This document shows, piece after piece, positions 28,125-39,243 of a stretch of 64,000 nt of DNA. Source of the stretch: Clostridium hydrogenum (GTDB lineage: Bacteria; Bacillota; Clostridia; Clostridiales; Clostridiaceae); NCBI RefSeq assembly GCF_021432385.1, contig NZ_JAEACT010000002.1:690016-754015 (forward strand), given 5' to 3'. Both the position numbers and the translations under genes were made by a program. How positions within the stretch are numbered: position 1 is the stretch's first letter; every line of letters starts with the position of its first letter. The notes beneath the pieces are model-generated. The model was not told where the DNA came from. It did no database searches and was given only the letters and a program-made list of their open reading frames with translations.

Positions 28125-29711
28125 TTAGTTTTCCTTTCGAAATGAAACTGGGCTTACACCAGTTATTTTTTTAAAAACAGTTGAAAAATATGAGAAATTA
28201 TCAAATCCAACTTCAGAAGCTGCCATACTAATACTAATGTCACTATTTCTAAGCAAATCTTTTGCTTTCTCAATACGGTAACTATTAATGTAATCCTTAA
28301 CAGCAACACCTGTTTTTGTCTTAAACATTTTAGCCAAATAATCTGGGGTTAAAAAAACACTTGCAGCAACGTCTTTTCTTGTAATATCTTCTCTATAATT
28401 TTCATGTATGTAGTTTTTTGCTTTATCTATAATTGTGTATGACTTTTTAACTTCATCCAAATAATCAATAGTTTTTGTTGTAATAAAATGAATCCACTTT
28501 AACATATCAAATATAGAATTATTAGCATTAATACTAAGTTTTTGTGACACTTTATCAGAAAATAAATTATGTGCCTGTATTTCATTTTTATATAAGAACG
28601 CATATATAACCTGCATAAAATCTTGATGCATAGAGTACATTGCTGATGCATCTAGATTTTTTCTTGCCCTTAAAAGTTCAAGCTCCTCTTTCATATAATT
28701 AACAATCTTAATCTTTTCTCTATTTTCTAATAACTCACTTACAACACTTATATCAATAGAATATTGTCCTTTGGTATTAAAAACATCCTTATCACCGTAC
28801 AAAAACACCTTGTTTCTAAACACAATATTATTTTGATCCATCTCTTCTAAATTTACACGTCTATCAGCTAATGAACTCATTTCAACCCCGTCACTTATAT
28901 AACAAGCAGCTCTGCACTTTAAATACATATCGCAACTGTCTATAAAATTAAGACACCCAGCTTTTATTTCCTTATTAAACTTGCTACTAGGCAAAATTAT
29001 CAAAACATTATGAGTTCTATCATTAACATAGTATATAATATTATCAAAATCTAGTTCACATATTATGGTTTCCGCCGAAAGCTTTTTAAGTGCATATTCA
29101 AAAGTTTGATTATTTATTAATATTCCTTTATTTTCTGATTTTATCACACTAATTAATACTAAATAATATTGCTCACTTATATCTAATTTAAGATTTCTAA
29201 TTTCTATTTCCTCTTTTATTGAATTAAAATCATTTGAAATCCCAAAAAATAAAAGTTCCCTCCAAAAGTTTTGAAGCATTATCTTTTTATTATTTAACCA
29301 ATACTCACCATATTCACTGTATTCATTAAGGTGCCTTTCCTTCTTAATCTTTTCAACTGCTTTATCAATAGCCATTTCAGTTTTATCAATATTAAAAGGC
29401 TTAGTTATATAGCCTATGGCGTTATATTCCAATGCAGTTGATGCAAATTCAAAGCTTTCATGGCATGTTAAAAAAATAAACTCACTCTTATACTGATTTT
29501 TTCTTATCCATTTTAAAAGATCAATTCCTGAACCCTTAGGCATTTCTATATCACAAACAACAATATCAGGAACATTTTTTTCAAATAGCTTCTTGGCACC
29601 AGTTATATTATACGCTGTGTCAACTTCATCAATACCTAGTACCTTCCAATTAATAGAATCACGAATTACCTCTACAGTTAACAAATCATCATCAACTATT
29701 ATTGCCTTCAA
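28125..29711 (-). CDS. AraC-type response regulator (YesN family)
   Basis: A 528-residue regulator starting at TTG (GGAGGTG eight bases upstream), overlapping the kinase gene by 20 bp. An N-terminal receiver domain has IVDDDLL, phospho-acceptor aspartate in VVCDIEMPKGSG (about residue 56) and TKPF. A long middle region (about 140-420) is of unknown structure. A C-terminal double helix-turn-helix of the AraC type (about 430-525) contains VAASVFLTPDYLAKMFK and ISMAASEVGFDNFSYFSTVFKKITG. YesN-type proteins activate adjacent sugar transport operons, and the importer operon starts 360 bp downstream on the same strand. Confidence 0.9.
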   Translation of the reverse strand: MKAIIVDDDLLTVEVIRDSINWKVLGIDEVDTAYNITGAKKLFEKNVPDIVVCDIEMPKGSGIDLLKWIRKNQYKSEFIFLTCHESFEFASTALEYNAIGYITKPFNIDKTEMAIDKAVEKIKKERHLNEYSEYGEYWLNNKKIMLQNFWRELLFFGISNDFNSIKEEIEIRNLKLDISEQYYLVLISVIKSENKGILINNQTFEYALKKLSAETIICELDFDNIIYYVNDRTHNVLIILPSSKFNKEIKAGCLNFIDSCDMYLKCRAACYISDGVEMSSLADRRVNLEEMDQNNIVFRNKVFLYGDKDVFNTKGQYSIDISVVSELLENREKIKIVNYMKEELELLRARKNLDASAMYSMHQDFMQVIYAFLYKNEIQAHNLFSDKVSQKLSINANNSIFDMLKWIHFITTKTIDYLDEVKKSYTIIDKAKNYIHENYREDITRKDVAASVFLTPDYLAKMFKTKTGVAVKDYINSYRIEKAKDLLRNSDISISMAASEVGFDNFSYFSTVFKKITGVSPVSFRKEN

Positions 29712-31437
29712 TTATATCACCTCCATTTATAGGGATTATAATTTCCACTCTTCCCCCAATTCCTTCTTCATTAGAAATCTTTAAAAGATTATCCTTTCCA
29801 TAAAATATACGTAAGGTTCTTTTTATATTAGAAATTCCAATTTTATATCCATCCGAAGCATCCATATTATAGTTTTCATTTACCTCACTTAAAATTTCAT
29901 TTGGAAAACCCTCTCCACTATCTTCTATAATTATTTTTATAGCAGCTTTTCCATCAAATGTACATCTCTTTATGTTAACAAAAATAGAAAGCGTTTCCTC
30001 AAGCGTCATTGCATGCTTAAAAGAATTTTCTACAAAAGTATGAATAAGAAATTGTGGTATCTTTTCTTCCTCAATAGAAGCATCTACATCAATAACATAA
30101 AAAACACTGTTAGGAAATTTAATTTCTTGCATATAGAAATAGCTTTTTACATATTCTATTTCCTCCCTTATAGGTACTATTATTGTTTCACCTTTAAACA
30201 TGTATCTAAGATGACTTGATAAAGCATCTATAAATTTTCTTATTTCCTCATCTTTATTTTTATAGGTTAAACTATGTATAGTAGTTAATGCATTCAAAAA
30301 AAAGTGCGGTCTAATCTGCATATGCAGGTATTTTAATTCAGCCTTCTGCAGCTCAATTTGCTTTTCATATTCTTTTATTTTTAAAGTTTTAATCTCTTTA
30401 ATCATTAAATTGAAAGACTTGTTTAAAGTTTGAAATTCTAGCAAACTTCCCTGATTTTTAACACTATAGTCTAAATTACCCTGTTCAACCTCTTTGGTTC
30501 CAACAATCAAAGCTTCTATAGGCTTTATGATTTGTTTATTTAAATAATAAACTACATATGATAATAACAATAACGAAATAACTCCTAAAACGGCAATAAT
30601 CAATTGAACATAATTAAGTCCAAGAATTATATTTTTTTCTTCTATAATTGAAAATAAGTCAGCATTACTTGTTCCTATATTCAACGAATTTATAATATAC
30701 TGCCTTCCATCATTACTAATGCTATGTTTATGCTTTGGCAAAGGATAAGACATTTTTGAAAAATTTGTATTTTCTGACTTTTTTATAAAATTTCCTTTTT
30801 TATCACACAAAACTATTTGCTGTTGTATATTCGGATTCGAATTTCTAACCAAATTCATTAAAGTACTTGAATTAATAAATGCAACTATAATATTACCAGA
30901 AAAATTATAGGCCTTAAAAAAAACCTCTTTATTATTAATCTTTATTGGTGTCCATAAATCCATTAAATTATATGTTTTATCATATAAATCCTTCTCAACA
31001 ACATTATCTAAGCCTGACTTATCATAAAAGCTTAGATCTGAATTGTAACTTGATAATATAATTTTATCTTGAATATTATAAACTATAAAGGCATCTGCGT
31101 ATTTATTATTACTCATCCTTTCCGTCAAAATATCTTGTAATTCTTTTTGTGAAAAATATCTTAAGGATTCATTATCACTGTTAATTTCCAATATATCATC
31201 AACATTTGATGCAATCTCATTCAAATCATTTAATGTACTATTAAAACAATTATTCATATCGTTCACATATATTCTAAGTTCACTTTCAGCTGAATTCATA
31301 GCATTCGTTTTAACAACATAAAATGAATAAACATTACTAACAATTAAGGTTGCAAATAATATTGACATTACAATAGTTGCTGCTAAAGTAACTTTAAATA
31401 CCAAGGAACGTCTATAATCATTTATATATTTTTTCAT
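29692..31437 (-). CDS. Sensor histidine kinase (YesM family)
   Basis: About 581 residues from the ATG at 31437 (GGATGG upstream). The order is: transmembrane helix near 15-37, an extracytoplasmic sensor domain to about 280, a second helix near 285-305, a HAMP domain, then the His_kinase domain. The phospho-histidine lies in QIRPHFFLNAL and the ATPase has FVENSFKHAM and EDSGEGFPNE. It is the partner of the overlapping AraC-type regulator. Such kinases sense extracellular sugars or the loaded lipoprotein. A strong hairpin (31463-31512) lies in its leader just before the ribosome binding site. Confidence 0.9.
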   Translation of the reverse strand: MKKYINDYRRSLVFKVTLAATIVMSILFATLIVSNVYSFYVVKTNAMNSAESELRIYVNDMNNCFNSTLNDLNEIASNVDDILEINSDNESLRYFSQKELQDILTERMSNNKYADAFIVYNIQDKIILSSYNSDLSFYDKSGLDNVVEKDLYDKTYNLMDLWTPIKINNKEVFFKAYNFSGNIIVAFINSSTLMNLVRNSNPNIQQQIVLCDKKGNFIKKSENTNFSKMSYPLPKHKHSISNDGRQYIINSLNIGTSNADLFSIIEEKNIILGLNYVQLIIAVLGVISLLLLSYVVYYLNKQIIKPIEALIVGTKEVEQGNLDYSVKNQGSLLEFQTLNKSFNLMIKEIKTLKIKEYEKQIELQKAELKYLHMQIRPHFFLNALTTIHSLTYKNKDEEIRKFIDALSSHLRYMFKGETIIVPIREEIEYVKSYFYMQEIKFPNSVFYVIDVDASIEEEKIPQFLIHTFVENSFKHAMTLEETLSIFVNIKRCTFDGKAAIKIIIEDSGEGFPNEILSEVNENYNMDASDGYKIGISNIKRTLRIFYGKDNLLKISNEEGIGGRVEIIIPINGGDIIEGNNS

Positions 31438-31462
31438 AAGTTTCAACCATCCATATTTTTGG

Positions 31463-31521
31463 GGCTATGGTTTAAATAAGTGTTGATTTTCACACTTATT
31501 TAAACCATAGCCATTTTTTTT
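31463..31521 (+). terminator. Perfect 21-bp hairpin followed by T8
   Basis: Arms 31463-31483 and 31492-31512 are exact complements with an eight-base loop, followed on the plus strand by eight T. No plus-strand gene precedes it, and on the minus strand it is located in the leader of the YesM kinase gene. A near-identical hairpin occurs at 39244-39291, so it may be a dispersed repeat rather than an ordinary terminator. Confidence 0.6.
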
Positions 31522-31563
31522 AAGATACGTAAGTTGATTTTATAACGTTTACACAAAGCTGTC

Positions 31564-31792
31564 AACTAAATCAATTCTCAATGCACAGTTCACAATGCAC
31601 AATGAAGGATGATTTACCTTTCCTTGCGTCAGGGAAATCTTAAACTTAAATGCTGTCAGCTTCGCTGAACACCATTAATGCTGCGATTGCGTAAACAATA
31701 AAAAAATAAGTTATAAGATTTTCTGTAACAAAGTGTAGGAAAATCATCCTTCATTGTGAATTGTGCATCGTGAATTGTGAATTGATTTAGTT
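31564..31792. repeat. Dispersed inverted-repeat element, full copy D (TTCACAA-type ends)
   Basis: Ends carry imperfect 7-bp units (GTTCACA, ATGCACA; right end ATTGTGA, ATTGTGC) outside a conserved core beginning GAAGGATGATTTACC and ending GGAAAATCATCCTTC. AACTAAATCAATTC flanks both ends in inverted orientation. It lies in the 394-bp gap between the kinase gene and the GDPD gene. Confidence 0.7.
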
Positions 31793-31840
31793 CGCATCTT
31801 TTTAAATTTACCAATTAAATAATTTTAGTGTTACCACCCA

Positions 31841-32725
31841 TTATATATATTCACCTTTTTTTATTTCCTTTAGTATGCTAGGCTTATCCGTTATAATACC
31901 ATCTACATTTAGCTTTATCATATTGTCCATTCCATTTGATTTATCAATTGTCCATGCATATATTTTTTTATTTGCTTTATGAATTTGCAATATCATTCTT
32001 TTTGTTATAAACTTCTGTTCCACACTATAAAAATCCACGTTCAAGGCTGCTAAATTCCTAACTGGCCTACAAACTATATATCCCGTTTTAATATGTGGGT
32101 TTAAACTCTTAACATTTAATAAAATTTTATAACTCATAGAATGAACCATACATTGATTTACAAAATTATTTTTTTCTATAATACCAACAACTTTTTTAGT
32201 TAAATCATCAGTGTTACCATAAGGCTTAATTTCTATAATTAACTTAAGCTTACCCTTTGACTTTTTTATTACTTTATCTAAAGTTGGTATTCTTTCTACG
32301 CTGTGTTTAGATGGACTATGCATAGCTATATTTAATTTCTCAATTTGATTAAAACTTAAATCATCAACTGTATCATTTACTCCTGTTAGCCTTCTTAGAT
32401 TTTTATCATGCATTAGAACTACCATTCCATCTTTAGTCTCTTGGACATCAATTTCTGCATAATCTACTTTTTGATTTATTGAATCCTCAAGTGCATGAAT
32501 AGAATTTTCAGGTTCATTAAAATACACGGCTCTATGTGCTATAACCTTTATCCTCTTTAGCATAATATTATCTTCTAAATATTTAGAATTATTATTTTCA
32601 TTAGCATTAGCTTGTTTTGCCTCAGCTGTTACAGCTTGATTTACAATATAGGCAAATGTAACACATATGAAAACTGCAATAATTGTAAATAGCATTTTAT
32701 ATTTTTTTATATTTTTACTTATCAT
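31841..32725 (-). CDS. Glycerophosphodiester phosphodiesterase, membrane-anchored or secreted
   Basis: A 294-residue protein with an N-terminal hydrophobic helix (about 11-29, probable signal anchor) followed by a GDPD TIM barrel. Catalytic and metal residues are recognisable: AHRAVYFNEPENS, EIDVQETKDG, LMHD and the later IEIKP. The reaction is hydrolysis of glycerophosphodiesters to glycerol 3-phosphate and an alcohol; outside the cell it would act on lipid or teichoic-acid breakdown products. The usual HRG is HRA here, a mild deviation. It is a single gene. Confidence 0.85.
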   Translation of the reverse strand: MISKNIKKYKMLFTIIAVFICVTFAYIVNQAVTAEAKQANANENNNSKYLEDNIMLKRIKVIAHRAVYFNEPENSIHALEDSINQKVDYAEIDVQETKDGMVVLMHDKNLRRLTGVNDTVDDLSFNQIEKLNIAMHSPSKHSVERIPTLDKVIKKSKGKLKLIIEIKPYGNTDDLTKKVVGIIEKNNFVNQCMVHSMSYKILLNVKSLNPHIKTGYIVCRPVRNLAALNVDFYSVEQKFITKRMILQIHKANKKIYAWTIDKSNGMDNMIKLNVDGIITDKPSILKEIKKGEYI

Positions 32726-32919
32726 GTTACCATCGCCCTCTCCATAAAGTAATTCAGTTAAAACAACCTTAACTAATAATTAATATATCTTCAACAATTG
32801 CATATTATAATTATTACCTTTAATAATAAATATTATATCGTGAAGATCACTATCAAAATATAAGTTTGAGTTACATTTGGGTTACATTATGGTAACAAAC
32901 TATTTATAGATTAGCCCTT

Positions 32920-33438
32920 TTAGATACTCTCCATAATCTTTAAAACCTCAGCAATGCACTGCTCTAAATGAATGTTTTCAACAATATAGTCATATTTAAC
33001 CCCCTTAAAGGCTTCCCTATCATTATTTATCCTATTTTCAATTTTGACTAAACTATCACCACGTTCAAGCATGCGTTGTCTGCGAGTGGCTTCATCCACA
33101 GAAATGTATATTGCAGTAAATTTTATATCTTTAATCTTATTTTTTAAATACTCTACCCCTGCTTTATCTACAACATATAAGTCACTATTGTAAAGCATAT
33201 CTCTCGTAATAAAATAATAATTATTATCAAAAATAGTTGGTGCAAGAGCTCTACCTTCATCACATGCCTTATGATATTCCTCTAGAGTTACAAAATTATA
33301 GCTACTTTCACCCTCATACCTTTGTGCTCTAGTTGTAGATGATTTTGCTAATTTATATTCATACTTTTTCTGAAGAATATTACATATAGTTGTTTTCCCA
33401 CATCCAGATTCTCCAACAATTAAAAATACAGTTTTCAT
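32920..33438 (-). CDS. Guanylate kinase-like P-loop protein
   Basis: A 172-residue protein with the P-loop GESGCGKTT (residues 8-16) and the guanylate-kinase GMP-binding region STTRAQRYEGESSYNFVTLEEY. The lid and base-binding region (RQRMLERGD) is also visible. It is shorter than housekeeping guanylate kinases (about 200 residues) and the signature is altered (TTRAQR rather than TTRxPR), so it is probably a paralogue with another nucleotide or regulatory role. It is divergent from the MocR regulator gene with a 213-bp gap containing a long inverted repeat. Confidence 0.75.
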   Translation of the reverse strand: MKTVFLIVGESGCGKTTICNILQKKYEYKLAKSSTTRAQRYEGESSYNFVTLEEYHKACDEGRALAPTIFDNNYYFITRDMLYNSDLYVVDKAGVEYLKNKIKDIKFTAIYISVDEATRRQRMLERGDSLVKIENRINNDREAFKGVKYDYIVENIHLEQCIAEVLKIMESI

Positions 33439-33478
33439 AATATCAACCCCGTTCTAGATATAAACCGCTTGAAACTTC

Positions 33479-33534
33479 AAAATTAATTTGTACCAAAATG
33501 ATATCTTCTGAGCATTATGGTGCAAATTGATTTT
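33479..33534. promoter_or_regulatory. Long imperfect inverted repeat between divergent genes
   Basis: Left arm 33479-33499 and right arm 33514-33534 match at 17 of 21 positions, centred on TTTGTACCA and TGGTGCAAA. Its position between the guanylate-kinase-like gene and the MocR gene suggests an operator for the MocR protein, which typically controls a divergent gene. Confidence 0.5.
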
Positions 33535-33651
33535 GGTAGTTGAAATGGTTTATCCATATATGGTTTATAGTAAATTATATCATGGATGTGATATTATTAA
33601 AGCAGAATAATTAAAGATTATTCAAAGTACAAATCCAAGGGGTGTTCTACT

Positions 33652-34995
33652 ATGAATTATGCCTATACTCAAATAATCGAAGCTATTAAAAGTGATATAG
33701 AAACAAGACTATATAAACCAGGCAAAAAACTTCCCTCGGTAAGGGAACTTAGTAAAAAATATAATTGTTCTACAAACACAGCTGCTCGTGCATATGAACA
33801 TTTAAAAAATAGTCACTTAATATATTCAATTCCTCAAAGCGGTTATTACCTTGTAGAAAATTCTATAAAAAATACTGAAACTAATAATGAATATATTAAC
33901 TTCTCCTCTGGGAATCCAATTATAGGTAATATGAATACTCCTGATTTAAAGCACTGTCTTGATAGGGCCGTTGACATATATAAAAATAATTCTTTAAGTA
34001 ATACTTACTCTGGTGTTAAGTCTTTAAAAGAAATTTTGCCGAAATATCTTTCTAGTTTTCAAGTTTTCACACATTTAGATAACATTTTTGTGAATCTCGG
34101 CATACAACAAGCTTTAAGCATTTTAACGTATATGAACTTTCCCAATTGCAAGGATACCATATTGATCGAGCAACCTTGTTATAGGTTCTATGTTGAATTT
34201 TTAAAACTTTATAACGTAAAAACAATTGGTATTGAAAGAAACGAAAACGGCATTGATTTAAATGAACTTGAACACATTTTTAAAACTGAGAAAATTAAAT
34301 TTTTCTATACTATTCCTAGAAATCATAACCCTTTAGGAACCTCTTACAACAAGACTCAAAGACTTACAATAGCAAAGCTTGCTGCTAAATATGATGTGTA
34401 TATCGTTGAAGATGATTATTTTGGCGACATATCCTTCGATAGTAAATTTGATCCTATTTATTCCTATGGTGATTACAAACATATTATATATTTAAAAAGT
34501 TTTTCGAAGATACTACCCTGGATGAGAATTGGAATTACTGTTATTCCTACAGAACTTTTAGACATATTTAAAGACCAAATACGTGTATCCTTTTTTAACT
34601 CATATTTTTCTGCTTCCCTTATTTCCCAGGCAACGCTTGAAATTTATTTACGAAGTAATATATTAAAAAAGCATACTACTTCTATAGCTAAAGATTTATC
34701 AGAAAAACAAAAATGCCTTAGAAAAAACCTATCTAAATTAAAGGATTATAACTTATCTTATATGGGAGGGAAATCAGGAGTATATTCTTATATATCTCTA
34801 CCAAACACCATAAATGCAGATAAGCTTGCAATTAATTTAAGAAAGCGTAAGGTTCTTGTATCTTCCGGCAAAAACTTCTTCATCAATGATAATGCCAATA
34901 GAAATGGCATACGCCTAAGCATTGCATGTACAGACAAAAATGCCATAAACTTAGGGTTTAAAATATTATTTTCAGAACTAAAGAATTATAGATAA
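33652..34995 (+). CDS. MocR-type regulator (GntR helix-turn-helix fused to aminotransferase fold)
   Basis: A 447-residue protein starting after AAGGGG. The N-terminal GntR winged helix (about 5-70, LPSVRELSKKYNCSTNTAARAYEHL) is fused to a fold-type I aminotransferase domain (about 85-445) with the pyridoxal-phosphate lysine in LKSFSKILPWMRIG and the supporting VEDDYFGDI segment. MocR proteins bind PLP as an effector-sensing cofactor and generally regulate neighbouring metabolic genes. The target could be the divergent kinase-like gene or the downstream GH1 gene, though the latter has its own promoter. Confidence 0.88.
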   Translation: MNYAYTQIIEAIKSDIETRLYKPGKKLPSVRELSKKYNCSTNTAARAYEHLKNSHLIYSIPQSGYYLVENSIKNTETNNEYINFSSGNPIIGNMNTPDLKHCLDRAVDIYKNNSLSNTYSGVKSLKEILPKYLSSFQVFTHLDNIFVNLGIQQALSILTYMNFPNCKDTILIEQPCYRFYVEFLKLYNVKTIGIERNENGIDLNELEHIFKTEKIKFFYTIPRNHNPLGTSYNKTQRLTIAKLAAKYDVYIVEDDYFGDISFDSKFDPIYSYGDYKHIIYLKSFSKILPWMRIGITVIPTELLDIFKDQIRVSFFNSYFSASLISQATLEIYLRSNILKKHTTSIAKDLSEKQKCLRKNLSKLKDYNLSYMGGKSGVYSYISLPNTINADKLAINLRKRKVLVSSGKNFFINDNANRNGIRLSIACTDKNAINLGFKILFSELKNYR

Positions 34996-35020
34996 AACTG
35001 TATTGCTACAGTTCAAATTT
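34996..35020 (+). terminator. Short terminator after the MocR gene
   Basis: Stem AACTGTA with TACAGTT, loop TTGC, followed by CAAATTTTT, directly after the MocR stop codon. Confidence 0.5.
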
Positions 35021-35027
35021 TTCTAAA

Positions 35028-36505
<1,478 letters not shown>

Positions 36506-36551
36506 AAGGTGTATATAATCCTTAAATATTGTGAAGCAAAGTGTAGTGCAA

Positions 36552-36814
36552 AATCAAAGAACCTTTGGCAGGTGTAGAAAAATGATGTTAGTGAACAGCG
36601 GCTCAAAATCCTAAATAAAATTAATAAAACTAAGAGGCAAATTTTTTAAAGCTTAAGATCTTTCGATAACTCGCAAAAAAGACGCTCAGACAATCTAAAG
36701 CTCTAAAGCTTTAGAAAATTTCCCACTAAGTTTTATACAATTTTATTTAGAAATTTTTTCACCACTATTCCCTAACATCATTTTTTTCCTACGCCTACCA
36801 AAGGTTCTTTGATT
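36552..36814. repeat. Large foldback element, 263 bp
   Basis: Starts AATCAAAGAACCTTTGG and ends with its reverse complement (CCAAAGGTTCTTTGATT). Arms of roughly 120 bp match imperfectly (AAAATGATGTTAG, CTAAATAAAATT, AAAGCTTTAGA-like blocks) around a central TTTCGATAACTCGC...GCTCAGAC resembling the centre of the 27876-28069 element. It occupies half of the 513-bp gap 36506-37018; I see nothing else in the remaining 200 bp. Confidence 0.65.
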
Positions 36815-37018
36815 AATCCATTACATCTTTGCTTTCCAATATATAATCATTTTATAACAACTTAATACAATAATTTTAATTATTCAAGTAATAAATATTG
36901 TTTCTATACTACCCCAAAATTCCGTAGGCACTAAAATTTTTACATTTAAAACCCTGTGCATTGCGAATTACGTATTAAATACTATTGGTGCGGTATCCAC
37001 ATTCAAAGCACACCGTTA

Positions 37019-38185
37019 CTATCTTCCAAATACATTTGTATAGGCATCTAATGTTCTATAGTAAGAGGCCTTTGGAGAATATAAGCTTGAAAAAAGTAAT
37101 GGATGATCTGAATGCCTCCAGGATACATCATCAGAAAGCCCCCACCATGTTATACCTGTAATATTTGCTCCAGCTTTTTTAAGCTGACAGATTGAACTCA
37201 TAATATTATATAAATATGCAGCTTGATCAGTGTCATTGTCAGAACCAGCATCTAGCTCTGTAATCTGAATTTGTAAACCTGCATTCATAAAGGTCTGTAA
37301 AGCTGCTTTGTAATAATCAGCACTTGGAAATGTTGAACTAAGGTGTGATTGGCAACCAATACCACTGCAATATTTAACACCAGAATTATTAATAAAGTTA
37401 ATCATTTTTACGATATCAGAAGCTTCCATATACTCATTATAATCATTATAGAAAAGACTTACTTTATTTTGTAGACCAAAACTGCTTATTGCTTCATAAG
37501 CATAACGGAAAGCATTCTTTACAAATTGAGGGTAATCTGTAACACTTCCATAAATCTTATTCCAACCTGAGGTAGCTGGTGAATGAAAATATTCATTTAC
37601 AACATCCCATGCATAAACTACACTTCCATATTTGCTTGAATAAACATGATTAATAACTGTCTTTATATAAAATTGCATACGTGCATCCATAACAGCTGGA
37701 GTTACATAGCTTCCATTAGCATTATAGCCTGTCCTAAATAACCAATCTGGAGTTTGTGAATGCCATACTAAAGTGTGTCCGCGCAAACTTAATCCATTGT
37801 TATAACAAATTTGCAATACTTGATCAATAGTATTAAAGTTGATTCTTGGCACTGTAGCTTCTGTATAATTGCTTGGAATATAATATCCTAATGCCTTTGC
37901 TGCTGAAACACTAATTAAGTTAGGCGAAAACCCAAGTAATGCATCTGGTTTCATTTCGTTTTCAAGTGTGATACTGTTATATCTTTGTTTAACAACATTT
38001 AAAGTAGCTTGGTTTTGTAATTGTGAAAGGTTTATACAAGTACCATCCTTTCCAAACTTACTTCCATACGTATTTAATAAAGTTTGATCATTAGTGGCTG
38101 CATAAACCTTTGAAATTCCAACTAACGAAATAGCAATAGTTGTAGATAACGCAACCGTAAGTAAACGCTTAAATATTTTTTTCAT
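37019..38185 (-). CDS. Secreted GH10 endo-beta-1,4-xylanase
   Basis: The 388-residue product has a signal peptide (about 1-29, ending VYA) and a single catalytic GH10 TIM barrel with no carbohydrate-binding or dockerin module. Family landmarks are ENEMKPDALLG, GHTLVWHSQTPDW, the acid/base glutamate E198 (WDVVNEYF), GIGCQSHL and the nucleophile E310 (ITELDAG). It cleaves xylan outside the cell into xylo-oligosaccharides. It starts after AGGAGG. It is a single gene, but together with the esterase-rich importer locus and the GH1 enzyme it points to a plant cell-wall lifestyle. Confidence 0.92.
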   Translation of the reverse strand: MKKIFKRLLTVALSTTIAISLVGISKVYAATNDQTLLNTYGSKFGKDGTCINLSQLQNQATLNVVKQRYNSITLENEMKPDALLGFSPNLISVSAAKALGYYIPSNYTEATVPRINFNTIDQVLQICYNNGLSLRGHTLVWHSQTPDWLFRTGYNANGSYVTPAVMDARMQFYIKTVINHVYSSKYGSVVYAWDVVNEYFHSPATSGWNKIYGSVTDYPQFVKNAFRYAYEAISSFGLQNKVSLFYNDYNEYMEASDIVKMINFINNSGVKYCSGIGCQSHLSSTFPSADYYKAALQTFMNAGLQIQITELDAGSDNDTDQAAYLYNIMSSICQLKKAGANITGITWWGLSDDVSWRHSDHPLLFSSLYSPKASYYRTLDAYTNVFGR

Positions 38186-38308
38186 TATTAATACCTCCTA
38201 AGTATATTTGTAAATTTACATATTTACATTCTATAACATTTTATATATTTTGTAAATATATAGATGTAATAAAGTTTAATTGTAATTTTGTGTAATAACG
38301 TATAAAAT

Positions 38309-38361
38309 AAGAGTATTTTGGAGTCATCAATTAATAACACTTAATATTCCAAAATACTCTT
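38309..38361 (-). terminator. Terminator after the 38390 gene
   Basis: Perfect 14-bp arms (AAGAGTATTTTGGA and its complement) with a 25-base loop, followed on the minus strand by TTATTTTATA. Confidence 0.65.
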
Positions 38362-38389
38362 ACCTCTTAATAATTTTAAATAAATTTGT

Positions 38390-39115
38390 TTACATTATCG
38401 GAGCTAAATAATCAGCATACTTTTCTTCCTTATCAGTTACTGCAATTAAAACTTCCCCTAACCTCTCTCCAATAAAGTTAAAATAATTGGTATATTTTTT
38501 ATTTTTTCTAACCTCTTCAGGAATGAAGTTGTATATCTTCAAAACATCATCACATCTATTTGATATATTATGAAGCACTGGCAATATATAAATATCCTTG
38601 TTACATTTTTTTATAGCACTATTTTTATAAAAAATCTCACCTAACTCCTTAATACTATATAATGCATCTTCATTTTGAGGATATTCTCTTTTCTCTCCTT
38701 CATGAAACTTCCCTAGTACTGCTTTAACTGCAAAATAGGCAAAGTCACCCATACAAATTACTACTTTGTATCTAAATTGTTTTTTATCTTTATCAACTAT
38801 TTCATCTTTTAGCTTATCTAGCTTTCTTAAATCATATGATTCTTTTGTATCTAGCCCTTTCTTTTTGCCACCATTATCAACAGCATTTATAAACTTAAAA
38901 ATATCTGTACGATTATTAAAATCATAAGGAAGCTTACATTTATAATTTTTAATTAAATACTCATTGGTATAATATTTTATAGGCACGATAATACTGTTAT
39001 ATATATAGTGATTAGGATCTATAGCTTTTTCAACATTATCAACGGTTTCCGTTGGTGAATCCCCTACTATTAAAATAGGCGATTTATCATATCCCCATTT
39101 TTCCTCATAAATCAT
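38390..39115 (-). CDS. Hypothetical protein, possibly uracil-DNA-glycosylase-like fold
   Basis: A 241-residue soluble protein with a convincing AGGAG site ten bases before the ATG. It opens with a beta strand and glycine/proline turn (SPILIVGDSPTE), has a second strand-turn-helix (KVVICMGDFAYFAVKAVLG) and ILPVLHNIS. These resemble in order the active-site and HPS-type motifs of uracil-DNA glycosylase relatives, but the catalytic histidine-proline-serine is not present. This comparison is weak. It is monocistronic with its own terminator. Function unknown. Confidence 0.65.
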   Translation of the reverse strand: MIYEEKWGYDKSPILIVGDSPTETVDNVEKAIDPNHYIYNSIIVPIKYYTNEYLIKNYKCKLPYDFNNRTDIFKFINAVDNGGKKKGLDTKESYDLRKLDKLKDEIVDKDKKQFRYKVVICMGDFAYFAVKAVLGKFHEGEKREYPQNEDALYSIKELGEIFYKNSAIKKCNKDIYILPVLHNISNRCDDVLKIYNFIPEEVRKNKKYTNYFNFIGERLGEVLIAVTDKEEKYADYLAPIM

Positions 39116-39243
39116 ATATAAATCACTCCTATGATAAAATTATTTATTATAAAACAGATAATTACCTTGGAAATCTTCCATATAACTCTATTCTACGCTA
39201 ATACATCTTATTTAATTACTAATCCAAATCATCTAGAAAAAAT

